Origin: Pontibacter sp. SGAir0037
Lineage (GTDB): Bacteria > Bacteroidota > Bacteroidia > Cytophagales > Hymenobacteraceae
Direction: 5' to 3'
NCBI RefSeq assembly: GCF_005491705.1
Contig: NZ_CP028092.1
Span: 3,782,001-3,846,000 of the forward strand
DNA length: 64,000 bases
Below the pieces are notes generated by a model, which saw only the letters and a program-made list of their open reading frames with translations, was not told the origin of the DNA and searched no databases. The first letter of the stretch is position 1. Every line of letters begins with the position of its first letter. Positions 43,552 to 51,734 of the stretch are shown here, piece after piece. The translations under genes were made by a program, and so were the position numbers.

Positions 43552-43794
43552 ATGAGCAAGAATTACGAACCTCCTATGCATTGGGGCGACTATGAAGACA
43601 TAGCGATGGCACTTTATGAAAAGTTCGGTGATGAATTCACAGAGTCTAAAATTTACCGTATCCGCTTTACAGAGCTGCTGGAGTGGGTATTATCCCTTCC
43701 GAATTTCGAGGGCACAAAAGAAGAATCCAACGAAGGCCATCTGGAGCAGATACAGGCGGCATGGGTGTACGAATGGCGTGATAATCAGGATTAA
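43552..43794 (+). CDS. iscX: Fe-S cluster assembly protein IscX
   Basis: An 80-residue acidic protein of the IscX/YfhJ family: HWGDYEDIAMALYEKFGDEF, then the conserved RFTELLEWVLSLPNFEG and EGHLEQIQAAWVYEWRDN. IscX binds iron and IscS and modulates cluster formation. It pairs with the preceding ferredoxin, but the rest of the isc genes (iscS, iscU, hscAB) are absent from the window. A terminator follows. Confidence 0.94.
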   Translation: MSKNYEPPMHWGDYEDIAMALYEKFGDEFTESKIYRIRFTELLEWVLSLPNFEGTKEESNEGHLEQIQAAWVYEWRDNQD

Positions 43795-43846
43795 TTCCAA
43801 AATTCTGTTTTAAACGAGCCAAATATTTAAAATAATATATATTTTT

Positions 43847-43874
43847 AGAGGTTCTTTCGCATGAAAGAGCCTCT
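43847..43874 (+). terminator. Terminator after iscX
   Basis: AGAGGTTCTTTC pairs with GAAAGAGCCTCT (one G-T wobble), with a GCAT loop and a TTTCATTTT tail. Confidence 0.75.
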
Positions 43875-43896
43875 TTCATTTTAAGGCAGTCAGGCT

Positions 43897-44394
43897 ATGT
43901 CTATTACACAACCAGATTTAACCAGGATTAACACTTTTATTTTTGATGTTGATGGCGTGCTAACCGACGGGGCGTTGTATGTTTTTGCCGATGGAGAAAA
44001 GGTACGCGCCTTTAATATAAAAGATGGCTTTGCCATGAAACATGCCTTAAGGCAAGGGTACAGAGTAGCTATTATCTCAGGTAAAAATGAGCCAGGAGTA
44101 AGAGTAAGGCTGGAAGAACTGGGAATAGAAGATATCTACTTAGGAGCCGAAGACAAAGTAGATGTCTTTGAAGATTATATTTACTTGCAAGGAATACATC
44201 CTGCCACAGTGGCTTACATGGGAGATGACATGCCCGACCTGGAGGTTATGCAACGATGTGGTGTGCGGGCCTGTCCGGCAGACGCTGCAGACGATATAAG
44301 AGAAATCAGCACTTTTATCTCGACCAAAGGCGGCGGCAAAGGGGCAGCACGCGAATTGATCGAAAAAATTATGAAAGAACAGGATACTTGGTAA
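43897..44394 (+). CDS. KdsC-type HAD phosphatase
   Basis: A 165-residue HAD hydrolase of the cap-less KdsC type. Motif I is FIFDVDGVLTDG (nucleophile Asp17, Asp19), motif II AIISGKN, and motif IV YMGDDMPDLEVM. The C-terminal STKGGGKGAARELIEKI stretch matches KdsC, which dephosphorylates KDO-8-phosphate in LPS synthesis. Exact substrate cannot be fixed from sequence. The gene follows a terminator and is probably its own unit. Confidence 0.9.
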   Translation: MSITQPDLTRINTFIFDVDGVLTDGALYVFADGEKVRAFNIKDGFAMKHALRQGYRVAIISGKNEPGVRVRLEELGIEDIYLGAEDKVDVFEDYIYLQGIHPATVAYMGDDMPDLEVMQRCGVRACPADAADDIREISTFISTKGGGKGAARELIEKIMKEQDTW

Positions 44395-44524
44395 GTACTT
44401 ACAACAAATTAGGTATTTATACTAAATTTTATTCTATTTAAAAAATGTTCTAAATAGAAATTTGCATATATATTATTAAATTTTATCTTTACATTTAAAT
44501 TATTTATTTTAATTATTGGTTTTT

Positions 44525-44719
44525 ATGAAAACAGGAAAAGTAAAGTTTTTTATTGAGTCTAAAGGTTTTGGCTTTATTACTGAGGACGGAACTAATGAGG
44601 ATTTTTTTGTTCATGTTACCGGCTTAAATGGTCTGCAGATTCAGCAACACGACCGTGTTACATTTGACACTCAGGAAGGGAAGAAGGGAATCAACGCTGT
44701 TAACGTACAACGAATCTGA
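44525..44719 (+). CDS. Cold-shock domain protein (CspA-like)
   Basis: A 64-residue single cold-shock domain. RNA-binding motifs RNP1 (KGFGFI, 13-18) and RNP2 (FFVHV, 27-31) are intact. ATG 44525 gives the canonical start MKTGKVKFF; a GTG three codons upstream is less likely. The 130 nt before it are AT-rich and may form a structured leader, common for cold-shock mRNAs. A terminator with a run of seven T follows. The protein is expected to bind single-stranded RNA as a chaperone. Confidence 0.94.
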   Translation: MKTGKVKFFIESKGFGFITEDGTNEDFFVHVTGLNGLQIQQHDRVTFDTQEGKKGINAVNVQRI

Positions 44720-44744
44720 TATAAGATATACTGTACTGTTGCAG

Positions 44745-44773
44745 AAAGCTCCTATTCCTTAGGGGCTTTTTTT
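44745..44773 (+). terminator. Rho-independent terminator of the cold-shock gene
   Basis: AAAGCTCCTA pairs with TAGGGGCTTT (one G-T wobble) and is followed by a T-run ending at 44773. Confidence 0.85.
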
Positions 44774-44840
44774 ATACACCTGCCACAATTGTAGCTCAAT
44801 TACTGAAGATGTAACTTTGTACATCTACTTTTAAATAAAC

Positions 44841-45686
44841 GTGAAAGAATTTCTTAACCTTATCCGGTTTCCAAACCTTATACTTATTGTTTTAAGTCAG
44901 GCGCTGGCGCAGGCTTGCCTATTGGTGCCCGGTATAGAATTCGGCAAAGTGTTAGAGCCCGGCTTTCTTGGCCTTACCCTCTCTACTGTTTTAGTGGCTG
45001 CAGCGGGCTACATCATCAACGATTATTATGACATTAAGATTGATGCCATTAATAAGCCCGAACGTGTGGTGGTGGGCAAAACCATTCGGCGCCGCCCGGC
45101 CATGTTTGCTCACGTCATCCTTTCTTTTGTTGGCGTAGCTATAGGCGTACTGCTGTACATACCGATAGGGCTTATCAACATGGGAGCCGCGTTACTGTTG
45201 TGGGGCTATTCGGCCCGCTTTAAGAAAATGCTGCTGATCGGAAATGTGGTTATAGCCCTCCTATCTTCTTCTATGTTATTGGTTGTGGCTGTGTATGCTC
45301 ATGTGCTGAATAATATAACTATAGGTTACGCCATTTTTGCCGGTATCATCTCCCTAATCAGAGAAATAATCAAAGACACAGAAGACATAAAAGGCGATGC
45401 TTCCTTCGACTGCCGCACTTTACCTATTGTTGTCGGCTTACATAAAACCAAACTTTTTCTTTACCCGATCATAGCTATTTTTCAGCTGTTCGTTTTTATT
45501 GTAGTGTTTCATGAAAGAACAAATTTACTGTTCGACATCTACATGCTGATCGCCGTGCTTGGCCCTAGTATCTGGATGGTTGTAAAGCTGGCAAGGGCAG
45601 ACCGCAAGCGCGATTTCACTTATTTGAGCAACTTAGGAAAAGTAATTATGCTCACAGGAATCCTTTCGATGCTGCTGATCGGATAG
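44841..45686 (+). CDS. UbiA-family prenyltransferase (GGGP geranylgeranyltransferase type)
   Basis: A 281-residue membrane enzyme with about eight helices. The two aspartate-rich motifs that bind prenyl-diphosphate through Mg are NDYYDIKIDAINKPERVVVG (N60...D68) and KDTEDIKGDASFDCRTL. It starts with GTG (KEFLNLIRFPNL is the family start). In Bacteroidota this branch is usually annotated as geranylgeranylglycerol-phosphate geranylgeranyltransferase; a role in quinone synthesis cannot be ruled out. A long terminator palindrome separates it from the convergent secreted protein gene. Confidence 0.9.
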   Translation: MKEFLNLIRFPNLILIVLSQALAQACLLVPGIEFGKVLEPGFLGLTLSTVLVAAAGYIINDYYDIKIDAINKPERVVVGKTIRRRPAMFAHVILSFVGVAIGVLLYIPIGLINMGAALLLWGYSARFKKMLLIGNVVIALLSSSMLLVVAVYAHVLNNITIGYAIFAGIISLIREIIKDTEDIKGDASFDCRTLPIVVGLHKTKLFLYPIIAIFQLFVFIVVFHERTNLLFDIYMLIAVLGPSIWMVVKLARADRKRDFTYLSNLGKVIMLTGILSMLLIG

Positions 45687-45696
45687 GTTTAGCTAT

Positions 45697-45755
45697 AGAA
45701 GCAAATAAAAAAGCCCTGTGCTGCTATAGCAGCACAGGGCTTTTTATTTGCTTCT
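45697..45755. terminator. Bidirectional terminator between convergent genes
   Basis: A near-perfect palindrome of about 29-bp arms (core GCCCTGTGCTGC, outer AGAAGCAAATAAAAA) with one bulged A. Poly-A on the left and poly-T on the right serve both the UbiA gene (plus) and the repeat protein gene (minus). Confidence 0.9.
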
Positions 45756-45764
45756 GAGAGCCCT

Positions 45765-47663
45765 TTATTTAACAATGAACCTGCTCATAGCCATTTCGGA
45801 GCCGGAAACTACTCTTACAAAGTAAGTACCTTTCGAAAGCTTATCTGTTTCGATACGTGCAGTTACATTGGCATTATCAACAGACGCTACTGTTCTTCCA
45901 AGCATATCCTGTATAACAATCTGAGCATTACGAAGCCTTCCCAGTTCTACCGATACAGCACCATTAGATACCGTAGGATATACCAGGATAACATTTTGCA
46001 CAAACTTGTCTTTAATACCTGCAACACCTCCCACTACAACAGATTCTGTAGCTGTGGCCAGCGCTTCTCCGCCAGCAGCAGGAACCAATGCCAACGTATA
46101 GTTGTAAGTACCCGGCGCATTAAAAGTAACTTTAAAGTTCATAGAAGCATCAGCTAACATAAAACCTTCGGCTGCTCCAAAATATGCTACACCATTTTCA
46201 AACGCTAAAGCTTCAAATTCTCCGTTACCGTCCTGGTCGGCCATTAAAGCAATATTTTCTGCCTGATCTGGAGTGGCAAGTGTGAACTGCAGGCGAACAG
46301 GTGTATTTTCGGCTATTGCACCACGTGTTGTGTTTACCATAAACTCTACCTCTGTATCTTTCACAACATCAGCTTTGTTATGCAATGTGCTGGCGATAGT
46401 TGGCTCTGCATCCGATACTCCAACCAATACCCGTTCAGCAGACCGGGCTACAGCCAGGTTGTTGTTGGCAGGATTAATAAGTTCGATGGTATAGTTATAA
46501 ACACCTGCTTCCGCAAAGGTAACTTTCATGTTGGTAGTTGAAGCTGTAAAAGGCATTCCGGCTGCTTCTCCAATATAGGCCACCCCATTCTCATCCAGCG
46601 TCAGAGCCACAAACTCAGTTCCTTGCGCATACTGAAGCGAAACATTTTCTGCCTGGGCAGGATCAAACGAAAACTTATACCTCACATTAGTAGAGGCTGC
46701 CCAGGCTCCCATTGTGGTAGTAACACTAAAATCGGTTTCTGTATCTGGCATTGTATTCTGGCGGTTATTAAGCGTACTCGCAATAGTTGCTCCCGCTAAT
46801 ACCTCTATCGATTCATTAACAGCTGCAAGCACATTTCCATCAGTTCTCAGGAGTTCAACCACATAATTGTAAGTGCCCGCCTCCGACAGATTGATAGAAA
46901 ATAACTGATTAAAATCTTCCAGCTCAGATCCTCCTTCAGGTCCGTATAACCATACACCACCTCCTAAAGCAGTTAACTCCTCTTTCTCAAATTCTGTATC
47001 AGAAGTAAAGTTATAAGATACCAGGCTGACATTATCATGTTGATTAGCATTCGTAAATCTGAATCTCACATTTACAGCATCACCTGCACGATCATGCGCT
47101 TCTACAAAAACGCGGAACAGCACGTCTTCGCCGCTTCTGATTTTACTCTCTCCGGCACTGATGACATCTAATGTGCTGTTTATAGTTGGTTCAAGCATCT
47201 GTGAAATAGTAATACTCTGATTTACAGAAGCAAGAGCATCTCCTCCGGCAGCAGGCACTACCGCCATTTGCAGGTTATAACTGCCTTCAAGGTTAAATCT
47301 TGCCCTGAAATTAAACGTTCTTGCCTCAAGAGGAAATCCGTTTTCAGCGCCAAACTCTACTACGCCCGCTTCATTTAAAGAGAGCGACTGCCATTCTTCC
47401 CCTTCTGCCTGCTGATACTGAAGGTTCACTAACTGCCGGCGTGTAGCAACATTATCACCTAAAAGAGAGATTCTTCCTTTTACTGCTGTATTATTGGCAA
47501 TATTACCTTGAGTCAGGGAAACGGTAAATGTTACCAGCTCTCCGGCTTTAACATTTTCTGTCTGGCTTAAGGTACTTGTAATGGTTGGTGCTTGTGCGAA
47601 AGCTTGTAAGCCTAAGCTCCATGTAATCACAAGAACAAAGAGTGTAGATAAAAGTGTTTTCAT
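45765..47663 (-). CDS. Secreted four-repeat protein with T9SS type A sorting domain
   Basis: A 632-residue exported protein. After a signal peptide (LVITWSLGLQAFAQ) come four tandem modules of about 125-135 residues, starting near residues 27, 158, 291 and 420. Each opens with a T-I-x-S-T-L motif and ends with a Y-N-Y/L-x-x-x-L strand (GTYNYTLALVPAAGG, GVYNYTIELINPANN). Modules three and four are the most alike (AENVSL/AENIAL, ENGVAYFGAAEGF). The last ~75 residues (LVYPTVSNGAVSVELG..., GTYFVRVVSG) form a T9SS sorting domain. The modules look like immunoglobulin-like beta-sandwiches, suggesting adhesion or a surface layer; this is inference. I do not recognise a named family. Confidence 0.85.
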   Translation of the reverse strand: MKTLLSTLFVLVITWSLGLQAFAQAPTITSTLSQTENVKAGELVTFTVSLTQGNIANNTAVKGRISLLGDNVATRRQLVNLQYQQAEGEEWQSLSLNEAGVVEFGAENGFPLEARTFNFRARFNLEGSYNLQMAVVPAAGGDALASVNQSITISQMLEPTINSTLDVISAGESKIRSGEDVLFRVFVEAHDRAGDAVNVRFRFTNANQHDNVSLVSYNFTSDTEFEKEELTALGGGVWLYGPEGGSELEDFNQLFSINLSEAGTYNYVVELLRTDGNVLAAVNESIEVLAGATIASTLNNRQNTMPDTETDFSVTTTMGAWAASTNVRYKFSFDPAQAENVSLQYAQGTEFVALTLDENGVAYIGEAAGMPFTASTTNMKVTFAEAGVYNYTIELINPANNNLAVARSAERVLVGVSDAEPTIASTLHNKADVVKDTEVEFMVNTTRGAIAENTPVRLQFTLATPDQAENIALMADQDGNGEFEALAFENGVAYFGAAEGFMLADASMNFKVTFNAPGTYNYTLALVPAAGGEALATATESVVVGGVAGIKDKFVQNVILVYPTVSNGAVSVELGRLRNAQIVIQDMLGRTVASVDNANVTARIETDKLSKGTYFVRVVSGSEMAMSRFIVK

Positions 47664-47920
47664 TGGTCTGCGTAAATGATTATAAATAGATTACTTTTTA
47701 CTTGAAATTACCTCCCTTTTAAAGGCAGTACGGTTGATTACGTATATATATAGCAAAGGATTTATATTTATAAGAAATTAAATTCACTATTCTCTTTTTC
47801 TACTGGATTAAGTGCAGAAAGTATACGTTATTCAGAAAATTGATTTGATTTATTGAGCAAAATAATGTTGTATGATGTTATGCTACTTTAAAAGGTATCT
47901 ATATTATAGGATAGAAACAG

Positions 47921-47928
47921 TATATTTG
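47921..47928 (+). promoter_or_regulatory. -7 promoter element TATATTTG of the Fur-family gene
   Basis: An exact TAnnTTTG match 30 bp before the regulator's ATG. The 295-bp gap upstream is AT-rich and holds no other recognisable element. Confidence 0.5.
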
Positions 47929-47958
47929 TAATACCTGTTGAAGTTATAAGACAAGGGA

Positions 47959-48384
47959 ATGGAGAAGGTTCAAAAGATTTTGGTAGAAAACGGTTTACGG
48001 AAAACAAACTGCCGCCAGGATATATTAGCTGTTTTTTTAAATCATACGCATGCTTTGGCTCATGCCGATTTAGAGCAGATGCTAGGAGACCGTTATGATA
48101 GAGTTACTCTCTACAGAACGCTGCATACATTTGAAGAAAAAGGTCTTGTACATAGTATAAATGATGTGAATGGCGCTGTTAAATACGCCCTATGCGAGCA
48201 GCCTTGCAACGAGCATCACCATCAAGATAATCATATACACTTCAGTTGCACCAACTGCAACCAGACAGTGTGTATTAACGAACTACTTATTCCGGAACTC
48301 AAATTGCCTGAAGGCTACAAAGTAAGCAGCCTGCACTTTTCGGCCCAGGGTGTTTGCAAAGCATGTTCTGCAACCACTGCCTAA
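47959..48384 (+). CDS. Fur-family transcriptional regulator
   Basis: A 141-residue metalloregulator. The winged helix (LRKTNCRQDILAVFLNHTHA, YDRVTLYRTLHTFEEKGLV) is followed by the dimerisation domain. Structural zinc ligands are C97-x2-C100 and C133-x2-C136. A His-rich sensing segment lies between (EHHHQDNHIHF). Whether it responds to iron, zinc or peroxide cannot be read from the sequence; the CxxC pairs occur in all these groups. It is not next to metal transport genes. The downstream DUF4442 gene is 113 bp away. Confidence 0.9.
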   Translation: MEKVQKILVENGLRKTNCRQDILAVFLNHTHALAHADLEQMLGDRYDRVTLYRTLHTFEEKGLVHSINDVNGAVKYALCEQPCNEHHHQDNHIHFSCTNCNQTVCINELLIPELKLPEGYKVSSLHFSAQGVCKACSATTA

Positions 48385-48497
48385 TACGCTCTTAGTTATA
48401 GAATAGCTTCGGGGAATTTCATCCTTCTGGTGTAAAGCTACAGCTTTTGCACGGTTAGCACCGTTTCCAACTGATCTCTTATACAAAAGAAAAAGCA

Positions 48498-48989
48498 GTG
48501 AAACCATCGTCATCGGCAGCGTTCCGGCAAATAGCTACTTCTCCTTTGAAGCTGCGCCTGTTTATGCTTTCAAAATTACCCATGGCCTATATGGCAGGGT
48601 TAAAAGTCAGCTTTGTGAGTGAAAAAACAGCCGCTGTAACTATACCCTATAAATACCTGAACAAAAACCCTTTTCGCTCTATTTATTTTGCCTGCCTGAG
48701 CATGGCTGCAGAACTCTCTACCGGCATACTGTGCATGATGCATGTTTACCGGTCTGAACCTGCTGTATCTATGCTGGTGGTGCACATGGAGGCTGACTTC
48801 ACGAAAAAAGCTGTGGGTAAAATTACCTTTACCTGTACAGACGGAGATAAAATTTTGCACGCCATAGAACAGGCTAAAGCAGCAGGAGAACCGCAAACTG
48901 TTACTGCCAGAAGTACTGGCACCGACGAAAAGGGCGATGTGGTAGCAGCGTTCAGCTTCACCTGGTCATTCAAAGCTAAGGGTGGCTGA
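48498..48989 (+). CDS. DUF4442 (hotdog-fold thioesterase-like) protein
   Basis: A 163-residue protein of the DUF4442 group, related to PaaI-type thioesterases: RLFMLSKLPMAYMAGLKVSF, PYKYLNKNPFRSIYFACLSM and AELSTGILCM, followed by a beta-sheet half. The KNPFRSIYFA segment is the family hallmark. It starts with GTG (48498); no nearby ATG fits. Substrate unknown. It lies between the Fur-family gene and purN, with no evidence of a functional link. Confidence 0.85.
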   Translation: MKPSSSAAFRQIATSPLKLRLFMLSKLPMAYMAGLKVSFVSEKTAAVTIPYKYLNKNPFRSIYFACLSMAAELSTGILCMMHVYRSEPAVSMLVVHMEADFTKKAVGKITFTCTDGDKILHAIEQAKAAGEPQTVTARSTGTDEKGDVVAAFSFTWSFKAKGG

Positions 48990-49077
48990 AAAATCATGGT
49001 AATGTTCATTCTGTATTCCTGCATCACCTCCTTCAGTAAAAATTCACTTCGGTTGCTGAACCTACAGCCAAACCCCT

Positions 49078-49085
49078 TATATTTG
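49078..49085 (+). promoter_or_regulatory. -7 promoter element TATATTTG of purN
   Basis: An exact TAnnTTTG match with a TTG (49053-49055) 22 bp upstream as a possible -33 box. It lies 23 bp before the TTG start of purN and so supports that start. Confidence 0.5.
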
Positions 49086-49108
49086 CGGCTTCAATACGCA
49101 CTATTGGT

Positions 49109-49696
49109 TTGACACGATCTGACAAAAAGAACATAGTTATTTTAGCCTCCGGATCAGGCAGCAATGCGCAGCGCCTGATGGAGTACTTCGAGCACCATGC
49201 TCACATACGTGTAGCAGCCCTGTTCTCCAACAATCCGAAAGCTTATGCCCTAAAAAGAGCCGAGACCTTCCACGTCCCGGCTCTTTTGTTTTCACGCGAT
49301 GAGTTCTATCACTCCGACAAAGTAGTACAGCAGATACAGGAGTTTAAACCTGATCTTATTGTACTGGCTGGCTTCTTATGGCTGGTTCCGCTAAACCTGC
49401 TACAGGCATTTCCGAACCGCATTATCAATATTCACCCTGCTCTGCTGCCCCAGTATGGCGGCAAAGGTATGCACGGGTTACATGTGCATACAGCTGTGGT
49501 TCAGGCAGGTGATCAGGAATCTGGTATTACCATTCATCATGTGAACGAAGAATACGACAAGGGAGCGTTTATTCTGCAGGAGCGCTGCCCTGTACTCCCC
49601 ACCGATACACCCGAAGACCTGGCAGCCCGTATCCTAAAGCTGGAGCACAAGCATTTACCACGCATTGTGGAGAAACTGGTAATGGAACAGTCTTAG
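49109..49696 (+). CDS. purN: Phosphoribosylglycinamide formyltransferase PurN
   Basis: A 195-residue GAR transformylase that adds a formyl group from 10-formyl-THF to GAR in purine synthesis. The phosphate loop ILASGSGSNAQRLMEYF and the catalytic triad are visible: Asn107 and His109 (INIHPALLP), and Asp150 (NEEYDKGAF). The start seems to be TTG at 49109: the fold begins 7 residues later and the next ATG would remove the phosphate loop. purH follows 121 bp downstream. Confidence 0.94.
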   Translation: MTRSDKKNIVILASGSGSNAQRLMEYFEHHAHIRVAALFSNNPKAYALKRAETFHVPALLFSRDEFYHSDKVVQQIQEFKPDLIVLAGFLWLVPLNLLQAFPNRIINIHPALLPQYGGKGMHGLHVHTAVVQAGDQESGITIHHVNEEYDKGAFILQERCPVLPTDTPEDLAARILKLEHKHLPRIVEKLVMEQS

Positions 49697-49817
49697 GTTA
49701 CTATAATTACTATACCATCGAAAGGTATTGATAAACAGCTGTAAATGAAACGTATCATCTAATGCTTTTATACTAAAGTCCTTAAATTCAGCACATACAT
49801 AAATTAGCACATTTTCT

Positions 49818-51335
49818 ATGCAATCTGTTAAAATTAAATCTGCACTTATTTCGGTATACTATAAAGACCGCCTGGAGCCACTGGTGGAGCTTCTGAAACA
49901 ACATAATGTAACTATCTACTCTACAGGCGGCACCCAGGCTTTCTTAGAAGAGCAAGGTGCTGAAGTTGTGGCTGTAGAAGATTTAACCAGCTACCCGTCT
50001 ATTTTTGGCGGGCGAGTAAAAACGCTGCACCCGAAAGTATTCGGAGGCATTCTGCACCGCCGCGATAATACATCTGATTTATCGGAGCGTGAGCAGTATG
50101 AAATACCAGCAATAGATTTAGTGATTGTAGACCTGTATCCGTTCGAGGAAACAGTAGCATCGGGAGCCTCAGAAGCAGATGTAATTGAGAAGATTGACAT
50201 TGGCGGCATCTCACTTATCAGAGCCGCTGCCAAAAACTTTAAGGATGTGCTGATTGTATCTTCGCGCGAGCAGTACGATGAGGTGGTGGAATTGCTACAG
50301 GCAAAAGACGGATCCACCGATCTGGAAGACCGCAAGCGCTTTGCAGCCAAAGCCTTCGATGTTTCTTCGCATTACGACACACACATTTTCAACTACCTGA
50401 ACAGCGAAGAGCAGGTATTCAAGCAAAGTGTGAGAGAAGCTACTCCGTTACGCTACGGTGAAAACCCGCACCAGCAAGGCACATTCTATGGCAAGTTAGA
50501 AGACTTGTTTGAGCAGCTAAACGGGAAACAGCTTTCATATAATAATTTGGTGGATGTGGATGCTGCCGTTATGTTGGGTGCTGAGTTTGAAGAACCGGCT
50601 GTGGCTATACTAAAACATACCAATGCCTGTGGTTGCGCCACTGCCGACACCATAAAAGAAGCTTATCTGCTGGCACTTTCTTCTGATCCTGTTTCTGCCT
50701 TTGGCGGTGTAATTATTGCCAACAGAACCATTGATTTAGGTACCGCCGAAGAACTGAACAAGCTGTTCTTCGAAGTATTGATTGCACCTGAGTATGATGC
50801 AGAGGCACTGGAGTTGCTCCGCTCTAAAAAGAATCGTATTCTACTGAAGCAAAAGCCTGTAGAACTTCCCAAGAAGCTGTTTAAAACGCTGCTGAACGGT
50901 GTAATTGAGCAGGATAAAGACCTGAAAACAGAAACAGAAGCCGACTTTACCACGGTTACCAAACGTGAGCCGACTGCCGAAGAAAAGAAAGCGTTAGTTT
51001 TTGCAGCTAAAGTTTGTAAACACACTAAATCGAACACTATTGTGCTGGCAACAGACAAAATGATGTTCTCGAGCGGTGTAGGCCAGACATCCCGTGTAGA
51101 TGCCCTTCGTCAATCCATCGAAAAAGCAAAAAGCTTCGGCTTTGATGTAAGCCAAACAGTAATGGCATCCGATGCCTTCTTTCCTTTCCCTGACTGCGTC
51201 GAAATTGCTGACCAGGCAGGAATAAAGGCTGTGGTACAACCAGGTGGTTCCATTAAGGACAAAGACTCTATTGAGTACTGCGATGCCCATAATATGGCCA
51301 TGGTGATGACAGGTATCCGCCACTTTAAACACTAA
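49818..51335 (+). CDS. purH: Bifunctional AICAR transformylase / IMP cyclohydrolase PurH
   Basis: A 505-residue enzyme for the last two steps of IMP synthesis. The N-terminal MGS-like cyclohydrolase domain (about 1-195) has YSTGGTQAFLEEQGAEVV, GGRVKTLHPKVFGGIL and DIGGISLIRAAAKN. The C-terminal transformylase domain has LRYGENPHQQGTFYG, AVAILKHTNACGCA (catalytic Lys-His) and SDPVSAFGGVI. Length matches the family. It lies after purN with a modest gap and ends before a strong terminator. Confidence 0.97.
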   Translation: MQSVKIKSALISVYYKDRLEPLVELLKQHNVTIYSTGGTQAFLEEQGAEVVAVEDLTSYPSIFGGRVKTLHPKVFGGILHRRDNTSDLSEREQYEIPAIDLVIVDLYPFEETVASGASEADVIEKIDIGGISLIRAAAKNFKDVLIVSSREQYDEVVELLQAKDGSTDLEDRKRFAAKAFDVSSHYDTHIFNYLNSEEQVFKQSVREATPLRYGENPHQQGTFYGKLEDLFEQLNGKQLSYNNLVDVDAAVMLGAEFEEPAVAILKHTNACGCATADTIKEAYLLALSSDPVSAFGGVIIANRTIDLGTAEELNKLFFEVLIAPEYDAEALELLRSKKNRILLKQKPVELPKKLFKTLLNGVIEQDKDLKTETEADFTTVTKREPTAEEKKALVFAAKVCKHTKSNTIVLATDKMMFSSGVGQTSRVDALRQSIEKAKSFGFDVSQTVMASDAFFPFPDCVEIADQAGIKAVVQPGGSIKDKDSIEYCDAHNMAMVMTGIRHFKH

Positions 51336-51416
51336 TAAAAAAGCTTAAACCCAATGCACTTGCTGCAGGGCCAGGTAAGCCTGATCCGGTAAAAGCCTGA
51401 TTAGTACCACAACACC

Positions 51417-51453
51417 AAGCGGTCCCACTTCCGGATATGGAGTGGGACCGCTT
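51417..51453 (+). terminator. Rho-independent terminator of purH
   Basis: AAGCGGTCCCACT pairs exactly with AGTGGGACCGCTT (13 bp), followed by a T-run. It is 81 bp after the stop codon. The rest of the 399-bp gap to mreB holds only the mreB promoter region. Confidence 0.9.
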
Positions 51454-51654
51454 TTTTATAGAAGAAAAGCAAGCTTACACCATTACAGCATTGGCTCGTA
51501 CAAAGCCTGCAAAAACTCTAAAATCCAATTTCCAGGCTTGGAGCCCCAAACAATTTTAAGGCAGCTACAGACGGTGCAGCCATCATTTTAAGAGAAAAAA
51601 ATTTAAATCTTTACACAGTTAAGCTATTTCGTTATTAATTCTGCTGAAATTCAC

Positions 51655-51662
51655 TAATTTTG
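51655..51662 (+). promoter_or_regulatory. -7 promoter element TAATTTTG of the mreB operon
   Basis: An exact TAnnTTTG match about 73 bp before mreB, in the AT-rich stretch after the purH terminator. A clear -33 element is not seen. Confidence 0.5.
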
Positions 51663-51734
51663 CCGCAAGTTTTTGACTAGAAATATACTATATTAAAAAT
51701 ATAACAAGGCACCGCACGCCTTAACCGATTCAGA

